Notes: generated from the letters alone by a model not told the origin. 64,000 nt of DNA from Thiomonas sp. X19 (GCF_900089495.1 NZ_LT605203.1:2357073-2421072); one strand, 5' to 3'; numbered from the stretch's first letter, positions 42,391 through 51,218 are shown. Made by a program: numbers and translations.

Positions 42391-44172
42391 TCATGCCGCC
42401 CTCCGGACCTGCGCCTCGTGCGCCTGAATCAGGCCGATGAAGGCATCTTCCATGCTGGGGACGGGCATCGCCTCGGTTTTGACCTTGCCGCGAATCTCCT
42501 GCGGTGTGCCGAAGGCCAGGATCTCGCCCAGCGACATCAGCACCAAATGGTCGCAGTACTCGGCCTCCTCCATGAAGTGGGTGGTGATCATCACCGTCAC
42601 GCCCGCTTCGGCCAGCAGGTTGATGCGCTGCCAGAACTCGCGCCGCGCCAAGGGGTCCACGCCCGAGGTGGGCTCGTCCAGGAACAGGATGGACGGCTGG
42701 TGCAGCAGCGCGCAGGCCAGCGCCAGGCGCTGCTTGTAGCCCAGCGGCAAATCGGCGGCGCTGGCCTCGGCGTAGGCGCCGAGTTCGAACTCGCGCCGCG
42801 CCCAGTCCAGCCGTTGCTGACGCCGCGCGCCGCGCAGCCCGTAGGCCGAAGCGAAAAAGCTCAGGTTCTGCGCCACGCTCAGGTTGCCGTAGAGCGCGAA
42901 CTTCTGCGACACATAGCCGATGCGCCCACGCGCCGCAGCCGAGGCGCGGCGCAAATCGACCCCGGCCACGCGCAGGCTGCCCGAGCTTGCCGGCAACAGG
43001 CCGCAGAGCATGCGAAACGTGGTGCTCTTGCCGGCGCCGTTGGCGCCGAGCAGGCCGAACACCTCCCCACGCCGCACCGAAAAGCTGATGCCCTTGACGG
43101 CCTCGAAGCTGCCGAAAAAGCGGCGCAATTCCTGCACCTCGATCACCGGCGCTGCATCCACGGCCGACTGTTGGCACCCTCCCCGTTCACCGGCAGGGCT
43201 GGGGCGGGAGGCCTGGAGTGCGGCATCCGGCACAAGCTCGGGCTCCGCCTTGCGCAACAGGCTGACGAAGGCATCCTCGAAGCGCGGGGGCGCCGGCTGC
43301 CAGTCTTCGCCGCCCTGCGCCAAGGGCGCCCGCCCCTCCACCACTACGCGCACGCCTTCGGCCTGCACCAGCGCGTCCAGCACGCCGGCGCGTGCCTGCA
43401 GCGCGGCCTGCAATGGCCGCCTGCGCAGCCCGGCGTGGCGCACCATGTAGCAGCGCCCGGCCAGCGGCGCCTCGAAGGCCGCCGGGGGCTGCTGCGCCAG
43501 CAGCTCGCCTTCATGCAGCAGCAGGATGTCGTCGCACAGCTCGGCCTCGTCCAGGTAGGCCGTGCTGACCAGCACCGTCACATCCTGCGCGCGCAGGTTC
43601 TTGATGATGCTCCACAACTCACGCCGCGAGATGGGGTCGACCCCCACCGTCGGCTCGTCGAGCAGGAGCAGGCGCGGCGCGCGCAGCAAGGCGCAGGCCA
43701 GCCCCAGCTTTTGCTTCATGCCGCCCGAGAGCGCGCCGGCGCGGCGCTGGCCGAACGGTCCGAGCGCGGTCAGGCGCAGCAGCTCGACGAAGCGCGCGTT
43801 GCGCTGCGCCGCGTCCAGGCCTTGCAGATCGGCATAAAGATCGAGGTTCTCCTGCACCGTGAGATCCTCGTACAGGCCGAAGCGTTGCGGCATGTAGCCG
43901 AGGTCCTGCTGGATCGTCGCAGCCTCCTGCCGCGTGTCGCGGCCCAGCACCCGCACATGGCCAGCGTCCGGCAGCAGCAGCCCGGCGGCCAGGCGCATCA
44001 AGGTGGTCTTGCCCGCGCCGTCCGGGCCGAGCAGGCCGGTGACGCCCCCGGCGGCGATGCGCGCGCTCAGGCCCTTCAGCGCTTGGACCTGCCGCCTGCC
44101 CTGGCGGAAGTGCTTGTGCACGGCCTCCAGCACGAGGGCGGGCGGCTCGACCGCATCATCCTGCGCAGGCAT
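42391..44172 (-). CDS. ABC transporter ATPase with two fused nucleotide-binding domains
   Basis: A 593-aa protein made of two ABC domains. The first has Walker A GPDGAGKTT, signature LSGGMKQK and LLLLDEPTVGVDP. The second has GANGAGKST, a degenerate signature LPLGYKQR and LFLDEPTSGVDP. This matches the fused YhiH/RbbA-type ATPases of HlyD-linked exporters, but without the permease domain that E. coli RbbA carries. A Pro/Ala linker near 315-340 separates the halves. Its start overlaps the end of the HlyD-like gene by 17 bases. Confidence 0.93.
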   Translation of the reverse strand: MPAQDDAVEPPALVLEAVHKHFRQGRRQVQALKGLSARIAAGGVTGLLGPDGAGKTTLMRLAAGLLLPDAGHVRVLGRDTRQEAATIQQDLGYMPQRFGLYEDLTVQENLDLYADLQGLDAAQRNARFVELLRLTALGPFGQRRAGALSGGMKQKLGLACALLRAPRLLLLDEPTVGVDPISRRELWSIIKNLRAQDVTVLVSTAYLDEAELCDDILLLHEGELLAQQPPAAFEAPLAGRCYMVRHAGLRRRPLQAALQARAGVLDALVQAEGVRVVVEGRAPLAQGGEDWQPAPPRFEDAFVSLLRKAEPELVPDAALQASRPSPAGERGGCQQSAVDAAPVIEVQELRRFFGSFEAVKGISFSVRRGEVFGLLGANGAGKSTTFRMLCGLLPASSGSLRVAGVDLRRASAAARGRIGYVSQKFALYGNLSVAQNLSFFASAYGLRGARRQQRLDWARREFELGAYAEASAADLPLGYKQRLALACALLHQPSILFLDEPTSGVDPLARREFWQRINLLAEAGVTVMITTHFMEEAEYCDHLVLMSLGEILAFGTPQEIRGKVKTEAMPVPSMEDAFIGLIQAHEAQVRRAA

Positions 44173-45190
44173 GTCGCGGGACTTGTTGCGGAGCGTTGTC
44201 GCGCAGGGGAACCTCCACCGTCACCGGCATGCCCAGACGCAGCCTGCCCTGCGGATTGCAGGCATACACCCGCACGCGATAGACCAGTTCGGCGCGCAAC
44301 TCAGTGGTCTGCACGGACTTGGGCGTGAACTCGGCGGTAGGCGAGATGAAGCCGACCCAGCCGTCGAAAGCCTGCCCCGGGAAACTGTCGCTGAAAATGC
44401 GTGCGCGCATGCCAGGGGCCAGCCTGCCCAGCTCACGCTCGGGCACGTAGGCGCGCGCCCACACCGGGTTGTTCAACGCGAGGGTCATCACCGGGGTTTG
44501 CGGCGCGGCCATGTCGCCTTCCTCCAGGATGCGGTTTTCCACCACGCCGGCCTCGGGCGCGCGCAGTTCGGTGTCGGCCAGCTCGCGCCGCGCCAGGGCC
44601 AGCGCGGCCTGGTCGGCCTGCGCCTGGGCCTGCGCGGCCGCGATGTCCTCCTTGCGCGGGCCTTGCAGCGCCAGGCTCAGGGCCTGCTGCGCGCGTTGCG
44701 CATCGGCCTTGGCGGTCTTGAGCGCCTGGGCGGCGTTGTCCAGCGTTTGCCTGGGGAGGAAGTCAGCATCGACCAGGGTTTGCTGCCGTTTGTAGGTGCC
44801 CTGCGCGTTCTGCAGGGCGGCCTGCGCGGCATCGACCCCGGCGCGCGCTCCGGCGATCTCCTGCGGCCGGCTGCCCGCGCGCAGTTTGGCCAGGATGTTT
44901 TGCTGGGCCAGCAGCGCCGCCTGGGCACGGTTCACCACGTCCTGGAAACGCGCCGGATCGAGCTGGGCGACAGGCTGATTCTTGTGCACCGTGTCGCCTT
45001 CCTGCACCCGCAATCTGGCGATGCGGCCGGCATCGTTGAACGCCAGCTGGACCTGCCTGATGTCGATGTTGCCGTAGAGCGTCAGGGTCTGGGTTTGCGC
45101 CTTGGGGCGGTGCAGCGCCCAATAGGCCGCGGCACCCGCAGCGATGAGGACGATGGCGAGAACCAGCACGGAAAGGCGCTTGTTTTTCAT
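44156..45190 (-). CDS. HlyD/YhiI-type membrane fusion protein
   Basis: A 344-aa periplasmic adaptor with an N-terminal anchor (RLSVLVLAIVLIAAGAAAYWAL). It has a lipoyl half (LTLYGNIDIRQVQLAF; GRIARLRVQEGDTVHKNQPVAQLD), a long Ala/Gln-rich coiled-coil hairpin (residues about 85-210) and a beta-barrel region (RAPEAGVVENRILEEGDMA). It should connect the ABC exporter to an outer-membrane TolC-type channel. ATG 45190 gives the expected N-terminus; upstream in-frame codons run into the IS element. Confidence 0.9.
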   Translation of the reverse strand: MKNKRLSVLVLAIVLIAAGAAAYWALHRPKAQTQTLTLYGNIDIRQVQLAFNDAGRIARLRVQEGDTVHKNQPVAQLDPARFQDVVNRAQAALLAQQNILAKLRAGSRPQEIAGARAGVDAAQAALQNAQGTYKRQQTLVDADFLPRQTLDNAAQALKTAKADAQRAQQALSLALQGPRKEDIAAAQAQAQADQAALALARRELADTELRAPEAGVVENRILEEGDMAAPQTPVMTLALNNPVWARAYVPERELGRLAPGMRARIFSDSFPGQAFDGWVGFISPTAEFTPKSVQTTELRAELVYRVRVYACNPQGRLRLGMPVTVEVPLRDNAPQQVPRHACAG

Positions 45191-45295
45191 GGCTGTCAGG
45201 CAAAACTTTCGGGAAATGCGCTGGTCGATCATTGTCGCGTCAGGGTTGCCCTCCCCCTTGATCCAGCGCAAACAAGCCCGGCGGCCCGCGGCTAG

Positions 45296-46897
45296 GAGGC
45301 TGTCGGACTTGAACCCGAGCGAATCCGATTGATCAGTGCGACGCGTTTTTTTTGACAGCGGCGCGCTGATCGAACGCTCTCGATGGTTGGCGAGACACTG
45401 TGAGGGCACATGGGGCGGCCTGGGGACTCGGTTTTGGCGTGGTCGGGGCGCACTATTGCCCTCACGCGGCTCGCAGGACGTGCATGCGCTTGATGTTCCA
45501 AGCCATGGTCACCAAGCTCCATTCGCCTTGTGCCTTGGCCAGCCCGCGCATGCTCATCTGGCGCCAACCCATCACTTGCTTGATGATGCCGAACACCGGC
45601 TCCACTGTCTGCTTGCGCAGGCCGTACAGGGCTCGGCCTGCTTGCGTGCCCAGGCGGTGTGCCATCTGCACGAGCGGATCCGTCGTCTGGGGCTCGGGCA
45701 CATCGGGTGCAAAGCGCCCCATCACCGGCGTGTGATGCGACTCCCGCTTGAGCGCCAGCAGCGGCTCGATACCCGCGTCGTTGCACGCGATCACGTTGGC
45801 TTGGCTGAAGAAGCCGTTGTCCGTGATGAGCGTGTGCACCTCGCCCAGCACCGCGGGTAACGCTTGGATCTGCTGCAGCGTAGGCACAACTTCGCGCTTG
45901 TCGTTGGATGCCTGGCTCACATGCTGGGTGATCACCATCATCGTCGCGATGTCCACGCCGGCTTGTGCGTTGTAGCTTTGCTCGAAGCCCCCACCCGACA
46001 CGGGCATGATGCGCGACTCTTCATCCGTGAGGTTGACCTGATCGCTGCTCCGGGGGCCGGCCTCTGGCGGCTCAGGGTCCTTGCCGCGCGGCTTCTTGCC
46101 CGCCTCGCGCTGGGCTTGGCGCTTGGCGGTCTTGGCCTCGTACTCCTGCTGCTCGACCTGATGGCGTTCGCTGGCGCGCTGCTCGATCTTGGCCTTGGCC
46201 TGCGCGATTGCGCTCAAGCGATCTGCACGCAGGGCGATCTCCGCCGGCACATCCATGCCGTCGGGTACCGTCGCGCGGTCGCTGTTCTCTGCCAGCGCCA
46301 GCAGCGTTTGTACTTCCTGGCGCAGCTGCGCCTCGATCTTGTTGGCATGAGCCCACGACAAGGCCTTGTGCTTGCTGGCGTTGGCGTCGATCTTGGTGCC
46401 ATCCAGCGCGATGTGTCCGAGCTTGAGCAGCTTCATCTCGCGCGCCAGAACCAGCACCTGCACGAACAGTGCCTCCACCTCCTTCAAGAAGCGGCGGCGG
46501 AACGTCGCCAGCGTGTCGTGATCGGGGTGGGTATTGGCCGCAACAAAGCGGAACGCCACCGAGTCGTAGGTCGCCCGCTCGATCTTGCGGCTGGAGTGCA
46601 CGCCGTTGGCGTAGCCGTAGATCAGCAGGCCCAGCAGCACCGCCGGATGGTGCGCCGCCGAGCCCCGGCCTGCGTACTGTCGGGCCAGATCGCCCAGATC
46701 AAGCTGCTCGATGACTTCGACCACGAAGCGCGCCAAGTGATCAGTGGGCAGCCATTCGTCCACCGACGGTGGCAACAGATATGCGGTGTCTCGGTCAACA
46801 GGGACGAAGCGGCTCATCGGCTCGGGCTCTCGGTTGTGCAGCAGCAATTGTCTCGGATAGCGTCTTCATCCGGAAGACCGCAAAGTCCGACAGTCTC
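45296..46897. mobile_element. IS1182-family insertion sequence (1602 bp)
   Basis: The ends GAGGCTGTCGGACTT (45296-45310) and, on the complement, GAGACTGTCGGACTT (46883-46897) form terminal inverted repeats matching at 14 of 15 positions. CTAG occurs immediately outside both ends (45292-45295 and 46898-46901), a likely 4-base target duplication. One intact transposase gene fills the element. The right end lies five bases before the ATG of the TolC-like gene, so the element separates that gene from its native promoter and ribosome-binding site and splits it from the divergent HlyD operon. Confidence 0.9.
45462..46817 (-). CDS. IS1182-family transposase
   Basis: A 451-aa transposase starting MSRFVPVDRDTAYLLPPSVDEWLP. 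The N-terminal helical DUF772-type domain is followed by ALDGTKIDANASKHKAL (first catalytic Asp), a Lys/Arg-rich insertion near 205-260, and the DDE region with MVSGGGFEQSYNAQAGVD-like MPVSGGGFEQSYNAQ, ITDNGFFSQANVI and KQTVEPVFGIIKQVMGWRQ. The frame is intact, so the element may be active. The ATG at 46817 gives the family-typical start; a TTG lies 30 bases upstream. Confidence 0.93.
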   Translation of the reverse strand: MSRFVPVDRDTAYLLPPSVDEWLPTDHLARFVVEVIEQLDLGDLARQYAGRGSAAHHPAVLLGLLIYGYANGVHSSRKIERATYDSVAFRFVAANTHPDHDTLATFRRRFLKEVEALFVQVLVLAREMKLLKLGHIALDGTKIDANASKHKALSWAHANKIEAQLRQEVQTLLALAENSDRATVPDGMDVPAEIALRADRLSAIAQAKAKIEQRASERHQVEQQEYEAKTAKRQAQREAGKKPRGKDPEPPEAGPRSSDQVNLTDEESRIMPVSGGGFEQSYNAQAGVDIATMMVITQHVSQASNDKREVVPTLQQIQALPAVLGEVHTLITDNGFFSQANVIACNDAGIEPLLALKRESHHTPVMGRFAPDVPEPQTTDPLVQMAHRLGTQAGRALYGLRKQTVEPVFGIIKQVMGWRQMSMRGLAKAQGEWSLVTMAWNIKRMHVLRAA

Positions 46898-46902
46898 CTA
46901 GC

Positions 46903-48366
46903 ATGGAAACCGGTCAGACCGCGCCCGAACCTGCGCCATTCGCCGATATGCGCAACCATCCTTCCACGCATCCGCAACACCTCGGACCGCCCTGCCCGAG
47001 GGCTTCGGCCGGGCGGCGCCGGCAGGCCGGGAAAGCGTTGGCGCTGGCGCTGGGCGTGGGCGTGGCCGGCGCGGCCCGTGCCGAAACCTTGATTCAGGTC
47101 TTCGCCCAGGCGCAGCAATACAGCCCGGCACTGCGCAGTGCGCAAGCCAACTACCAGGCCGCGCTGTCCCGCGTGCCGCTGGCCAGGTCGCGTCTGCTGC
47201 CGCAAATCGCCGCCGGAGCCAGCCTGAGCGGCAACGCGCAGAACAACAGCGAGAATCCATTGCTGCAACGCTTCGGCTTTCCCACCCGCTGGGACTATGT
47301 CGCCCGCGACATCAACCTCACCGCAACCCAGGCGCTGTATCGCCCGGCCGACGGCATCGGCGTGAGCCAGGCTGACATCGGCGCGCGCATCGCCTACACC
47401 CAGCTGGCGCAGGAAAACCAGCACCTGATGGTGCGGGTTGCGGCAGCCTACTTCGACGTGCTGGCGGCGCAGGACAGCCTGCGTTCCCTGCAGGAGCAAG
47501 ACAAGGCGATCGTCCGGCAGCTGGAATCGGCCAAGCGCAATTTCGCCGCCGGCAACGGCACCATCGTCGACGTGCGCGACGCGCAGGCGCGCGACGACCT
47601 GACCGGGGCCCGGGTCATCGCCGCGCAAAACCAGGTCGCGCTGGCGTACTCGGCCCTGCAGCAGCTCACCGGCCGCATGCCCGGCCGGCCCGCCGGGCTC
47701 ATGTCCGACATCCGCTTGCCGGCCCCGGCTGGCGACGCGCAAAGCTGGGCGCAAGCGGCGGAAAACCGCAACCTGGCGGTCGAGCAGGCCAGGCTCGCGG
47801 TGGACGACGCGCGGCTGGAGGCGAAAAAGGCCGCAACCGGCAGGCTGCCGACGGTGGACGCCTATGCCCGGCTGGACCATGCCAGCACCAGTGGCGGCAG
47901 CAATCTGTTTCCCTTCGGCAACCGGGCGGACGTCGCGTCGATCGGGGTGCAGATCCAGGTGCCCATCTTCACCGGTCATGGCGTGCAAAGCCATGTGCAG
48001 GAAACGGCGCACCTGCTCGACAAATCCCAGGCCGATCTCGACACGGCCACGCTTGCCGCGGCGCAGAGCGCGCGAGCGGCTTATCTGGGCCTGGAATCGG
48101 GCCGCGCCCAGGTCAAGGCGCTGCAGGCGGCTGTCCAGTCGAGCCAAAGCTCGCTGCAGGCCAACGAGACGGGCTACAAGGTTGGCGTTCGCGTGAACAT
48201 CGACGTGCTCAACGTCTTGTCGCAATTGTTCGAGGTCAAGCGCCAGGCCGACAAGGCCCGCTACGACGTGTTGGTCAGCGACCTCAAGCTCAAGTTCGCC
48301 GCCGGTGAACTCAGCCAGCAGGACCTGGACGCCGTCAACGCCCTGCTGCAGCCGGATGTTCCCTGA
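46903..48366 (+). CDS. TolC-family outer-membrane efflux channel
   Basis: A 487-aa protein with duplicated OEP domains rich in coiled-coil (FAQAQQYSPALRSAQANYQAA, YFDVLAAQDSLRSLQEQDKAIVRQLESAKRNFAAG; second repeat AYLGLESGRAQVKALQAAVQSS). A signal peptide (ALALALGVGVAGAARA) ends near residue 50, unusually far in; an internal start at 46948 (MRNHPST) gives a more normal length. The IS1182 element ends five bases before ATG 46903, so the first codons may be a product of the insertion and expression may depend on the IS. It is the natural outer-membrane partner of the divergent HlyD/ABC system. Confidence 0.88.
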   Translation: METGQTAPEPAPFADMRNHPSTHPQHLGPPCPRASAGRRRQAGKALALALGVGVAGAARAETLIQVFAQAQQYSPALRSAQANYQAALSRVPLARSRLLPQIAAGASLSGNAQNNSENPLLQRFGFPTRWDYVARDINLTATQALYRPADGIGVSQADIGARIAYTQLAQENQHLMVRVAAAYFDVLAAQDSLRSLQEQDKAIVRQLESAKRNFAAGNGTIVDVRDAQARDDLTGARVIAAQNQVALAYSALQQLTGRMPGRPAGLMSDIRLPAPAGDAQSWAQAAENRNLAVEQARLAVDDARLEAKKAATGRLPTVDAYARLDHASTSGGSNLFPFGNRADVASIGVQIQVPIFTGHGVQSHVQETAHLLDKSQADLDTATLAAAQSARAAYLGLESGRAQVKALQAAVQSSQSSLQANETGYKVGVRVNIDVLNVLSQLFEVKRQADKARYDVLVSDLKLKFAAGELSQQDLDAVNALLQPDVP

Positions 48367-48394
48367 ACCCTGGAGCGCCGCGCGCGAGCGGCGC

Positions 48395-49147
48395 TCAGAC
48401 GTGGATGGGCGATTTCCAGGCGAAGGGTTTGGTCTCGCCGTCCAGCCAGGCCTGCAGGACATCGGACTTTCGGAGCGTGACCCGTTTCCTGTCGATCAGC
48501 ACGACGCCGGCCTTGCTCAGCTGGCTCAGCAGACGGCTGACGGTCTCCATGGTCAGGCCCAGATAGCTGCCGATGTCTTCGCGGGTCATCGGCAGGGTGA
48601 ACGAGCCGGCGGCCAGCCCGCACGCAGGCGCGTGGGCGGCCATTTGCAGCAAAAAATAGGCAATCTTCTGGGTGCTGCACATGCTGCCGAGCATGAACTG
48701 ATCGCGCTTGGCCAGCGCAAGGCGCTCGGACATAGAGTCCAGCAAATGCTCCAGGAACTCGGGCGACTCCCGCGCCAACGCCTCGATGGCATGCCAGGAA
48801 AATTCGTACGCCTCGGTCGGCTCCAGGGCGATGAGATCGGTGAGGCAGGTCTTTTCGGCAAACCCGCTCAGCCCCAGCAATTGCCGCGGCCAGTGAAAGG
48901 CGATGATTTGCTGGCCGCCGTCCTCCCCCAGGAAGACCGATTTGAACGAGCCCTTGCACACCGCATACAGATGCCGGAAAGCCGCGCCGGCGTGGAGCAG
49001 CGTCTCGCCGTGCGCCACCTGGATGCGATGGACCGCCAGCAGGCGCAGGCGCGCCCGCAAATGCGCAGAGAGGCCCAGTGGCAGGCAGTCTTCGCAAGCG
49101 CCGGAACCGGGAAGGATGGATGCCGCAGAAATCGGAATGCGATTCAT
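48395..49147 (-). CDS. Crp/Fnr-family transcriptional regulator with few Fe-S ligands
   Basis: A 250-aa FNR-like protein. The cyclic-nucleotide-binding-like beta roll (LLHAGAAFRHLYAVCKGSFKSVFL) is followed by a dimerisation helix and the helix-turn-helix TREDIGSYLGLTMETVSRLL, with the E-xx-SR pattern that reads TTGAT-N4-ATCAA sites. Of the four FNR cluster cysteines, only a CEDC pair is seen at the N-terminus, and the position equivalent to E. coli Cys122 is Tyr (TEAYEFSW). It therefore may not sense oxygen through a 4Fe-4S cluster. The start is uncertain (ATG 49147 or 49159). Confidence 0.88.
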   Translation of the reverse strand: MNRIPISAASILPGSGACEDCLPLGLSAHLRARLRLLAVHRIQVAHGETLLHAGAAFRHLYAVCKGSFKSVFLGEDGGQQIIAFHWPRQLLGLSGFAEKTCLTDLIALEPTEAYEFSWHAIEALARESPEFLEHLLDSMSERLALAKRDQFMLGSMCSTQKIAYFLLQMAAHAPACGLAAGSFTLPMTREDIGSYLGLTMETVSRLLSQLSKAGVVLIDRKRVTLRKSDVLQAWLDGETKPFAWKSPIHV

Positions 49148-49226
49148 ATGCCGCCGCATGGTAAGCCATGCATCGGCGCGGTTCGGACAGCCAGGCGGTG
49201 CGGATCCGGGCGGGGTTTCCGGCAGT

Positions 49227-49690
49227 TCAGGCCGCGCACGGACGTAGCGGGTGGACGATGAGCACGGGAATCGGGCTGACCCTCGCCACGCCTTCGGCCG
49301 CGCTGCCCAGCAGCAGGTGGCGCACCCGCTGCGGCCATGGCTGCCGACGACGATGGGATCGGCGTCCCATGCTTTCGCATCCGCCGCGATGGCATCGGCA
49401 ACGCGCGGGCTTGGCGGCTCGGTTTCGGCGATCGCGGTGCAGGCGTCTGCCCCATTGCGTGGCCTTCCTCATCCGGCCGTCCAGCATGAGGCAGGCATCG
49501 TTGTCCATCACCTGCAGCAGGCTGGGCACGGCGCCGATGAAGCCGTTGTTGTCGATCACGCTGAGAAAGCGCACCGCAGCCTTGTGCCCCCGGGCCAGCG
49601 CGATGGCGTGTTCTGCGGCGGTCTGTGCCGTGCTGCTGGGGCGTCGAGGGGAACGAGGATTTTGGTGTAGGGCGACAGGGTCGTGACCCG
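49227..49690 (-). pseudogene. universal stress protein (UspA) remnant, multiple frameshifts
   Basis: Pieces of one UspA-fold protein occur in different minus-strand frames: SPYTKILVPLDA near the N-terminus, then AAEHAIALARGHKAAVRFLSVIDNNG after a one-base shift. The expected middle (AIAETEPPSPRVADAI and VVGSHGRSG) lies in a further frame, and HLLLGSAAEGVARVSPIPVLIVH near the end is back in the second frame. No start codon is well placed. At least two to three indels make it a pseudogene. It lies between the Fnr-like gene and a stress-associated gene. Confidence 0.75.
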
Positions 49691-49706
49691 CTTGAGGTTG
49701 GAATTT

Positions 49707-50213
49707 TCAGGATGGCCTATGGTTCGGCGCGCGCTTGGACTGCGCCGCATGGCTCTTGCTGGTCTTCTTCGGCTTTCCCGGCGCGGCCTCTTCAGCCATG
49801 CCGGTGGAGCCGGGGCCTGCTCCGGGAAAATCGCCCAGCATGCGCTCCTTGGCCCTGAAGTACTGTCGCGCGTGCATGGCAAGCTGGCCGTCCGTCGGGT
49901 GGTCCACGGTTTCAAGCCCCAGCACACGCTGCGCGACGGCCGGATCGTGATGCAGCATGTGCTTGAACAGTGCCAGCTTGGCCTGGCCGGGGCCGGTGAT
50001 CAGGATTTCCTGCGCATCGGCAAGCGCCAGCGCGATGCCGTGGTAGTAGGGCTGGTCTTCCTCGGCCTTGCCTGGACCGATGGTGCCGCGCTTGTGATGC
50101 ACATGGGGATTTCCGGCGGCCTCGACGATGGCCTTTTCAACGTCCTCGGCGTCGATGAACAACACATGAGCCTGGGCATGATCGACCCAGACGACGGCGT
50201 GACGATGCGACAT
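49707..50213 (-). CDS. eRF1-like 'translational machinery' family protein
   Basis: A 168-aa protein. ATG 50213 is preceded by AAAGGAG at ideal spacing, and the N-terminus MSHRHAVVWVDHAQAHVLFID is typical of small bacterial proteins with an eRF1/archaeal release-factor-like domain. The C-terminal half of the domain (ILITGPGQAKLALFKHMLHH; GLETVDHPTDGQLAMHARQYF) also fits, and a Lys/Ala/Ser-rich tail follows. These proteins are often near stress and PHA genes; their biochemical role is not established. Confidence 0.65.
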   Translation of the reverse strand: MSHRHAVVWVDHAQAHVLFIDAEDVEKAIVEAAGNPHVHHKRGTIGPGKAEEDQPYYHGIALALADAQEILITGPGQAKLALFKHMLHHDPAVAQRVLGLETVDHPTDGQLAMHARQYFRAKERMLGDFPGAGPGSTGMAEEAAPGKPKKTSKSHAAQSKRAPNHRPS

Positions 50214-50287
50214 GTCGACTCTCCTTTCAAAAAACACGCAATGCGGTTGCGCGCCGCACGGGCTCGGTCCGATCCGGCCTCCTGCGG

Positions 50288-50560
50288 TCAGACCAGTGAC
50301 TGCCCGCCGTTGATGCTCAGCGTGGAGCCGGTGATGAAGCCCGACTGCTCGCGTCGATGAGAAACACCACCGCGCGGGCGATCTCGGCGGGTTGGGCCAG
50401 CCTGCCCACCGGTATTTGCGCGACGACGCCTTCCAGCACCTTGGGATCCACGGCGGCCACCCTGTTGAAGCAGGCGTCGAAGTCGCTGGCGTCCCATGGG
50501 CAGGCGGCGATGGCCGTGGCATCCCTGAATGCCTTCGCCGCCACCTCGTTGCCACGGGCT
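50288..50560 (-). pseudogene. acetoacetyl-CoA reductase (phaB-like SDR) remnant
   Basis: The C-terminal SDR pieces are clear on the minus strand: VAQIPVGRLAQPAEIARAVVFLIDA in one frame and EQSGFITGSTLSINGGQSLV in another, so there is a frameshift. The sequence just before (AAKAFRDATAIAACPWDASDFDACFNRVAAVD) resembles the N-terminal part of PhaB (CDVxDFDxC region). This implies that the central catalytic portion has been deleted. The gene is non-functional. It lies 26 bases downstream of a phasin gene, a normal phaB-phaP neighbourhood. Confidence 0.7.
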
Positions 50561-50585
50561 AGGAAGGCGGGCCATGACCGCGTTT

Positions 50586-51218
50586 TCAGGCCGCTCGCTT
50601 GCGAGCGTGGGGGCGTGGCGCTGCAGCATGTTTCGTCACCGCTTGTGTCGGATTCCGCACGTTGTCGGCCATGATCTTGACCGCGTTGCCCTGCGACTCC
50701 TGCATCACCTCCAGAGCCTGCGTGGTGAAGTTCATGAAGCTTTGCATCAGGCTTGCCGCCGGGGTGCGCCCCCAGGAGTCCGCCAGCGGACTCGTCCCGT
50801 GGCTGCCAAGAAAACTTGGGAGCGGCCCCGCGTTTCCTTGCGCATGTGGACGCTTGCTGTCGTCGACCGCCATGGTCTCACGCAGGGCTTGCTGCATGCG
50901 CAACAAGCCCTGGTTCATGGCATCGGCCAGTTCCGCCTGGGTCGTGCCGGCAATTTCAGCCAGTCGCTGGGCATAGGCCAAGGCCTTCTGACCGTTGGCC
51001 TGCGCCGGATTGCCGGTCTGGACTCGCATCCACTGCGGCACGTCACGCGCGGACACTGCGGCACGCATGGCCTCGGCGCCGTCGTGTGTGGCATCGCGCA
51101 GCATTTGCAGATTGAGCCGGGCCACTTGTTCGAAGCCATGCATGACTTTCTCGGCCATGCCGGCCATGGACTCCAACTCCGCCTTCTGCACCGCCTGAAT
51201 CTGCTCACGGGTCTGCAT
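50586..51218 (-). CDS. phaP: phasin (PHA granule-associated protein)
   Basis: A 210-aa protein with the phasin layout: an N-terminal amphipathic helical region (QIQAVQKAELESMAGMAEKVMHGFEQVARLNLQML), further helices with PQWMRVQTGNPAQANGQKALAYAQRLAEIAG, and a basic Ala-rich tail. It coats PHA granules. Residues about 127-152 (GPLPSFLGSHGTSPLADSWG) are encoded by a dispersed repeat (50761-50840) and interrupt the helical pattern. A perfect FNR-type box lies 63 bases upstream of the start, with CATACT as a possible -10. GGGAG precedes the ATG. Confidence 0.88.
   Translation of the reverse strand: MQTREQIQAVQKAELESMAGMAEKVMHGFEQVARLNLQMLRDATHDGAEAMRAAVSARDVPQWMRVQTGNPAQANGQKALAYAQRLAEIAGTTQAELADAMNQGLLRMQQALRETMAVDDSKRPHAQGNAGPLPSFLGSHGTSPLADSWGRTPAASLMQSFMNFTTQALEVMQESQGNAVKIMADNVRNPTQAVTKHAAAPRPHARKRAA
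50761..50840 (-). repeat. dispersed repeat, copy B, within the phasin gene
   Basis: Read on the minus strand it begins CAAGGAAACGCGGGGCCGCT and continues CCCAAGTTTTCTTGG, closely matching copy A at 42316-42390. It lies entirely inside the phasin coding sequence and keeps the frame open. Confidence 0.65.

Noticed and set aside
45255..45275. FNR-type box near the HlyD gene (TTGATCCAGCGCAAA)
   Set aside because: The second half-site deviates at two or more positions, so it is not supported.
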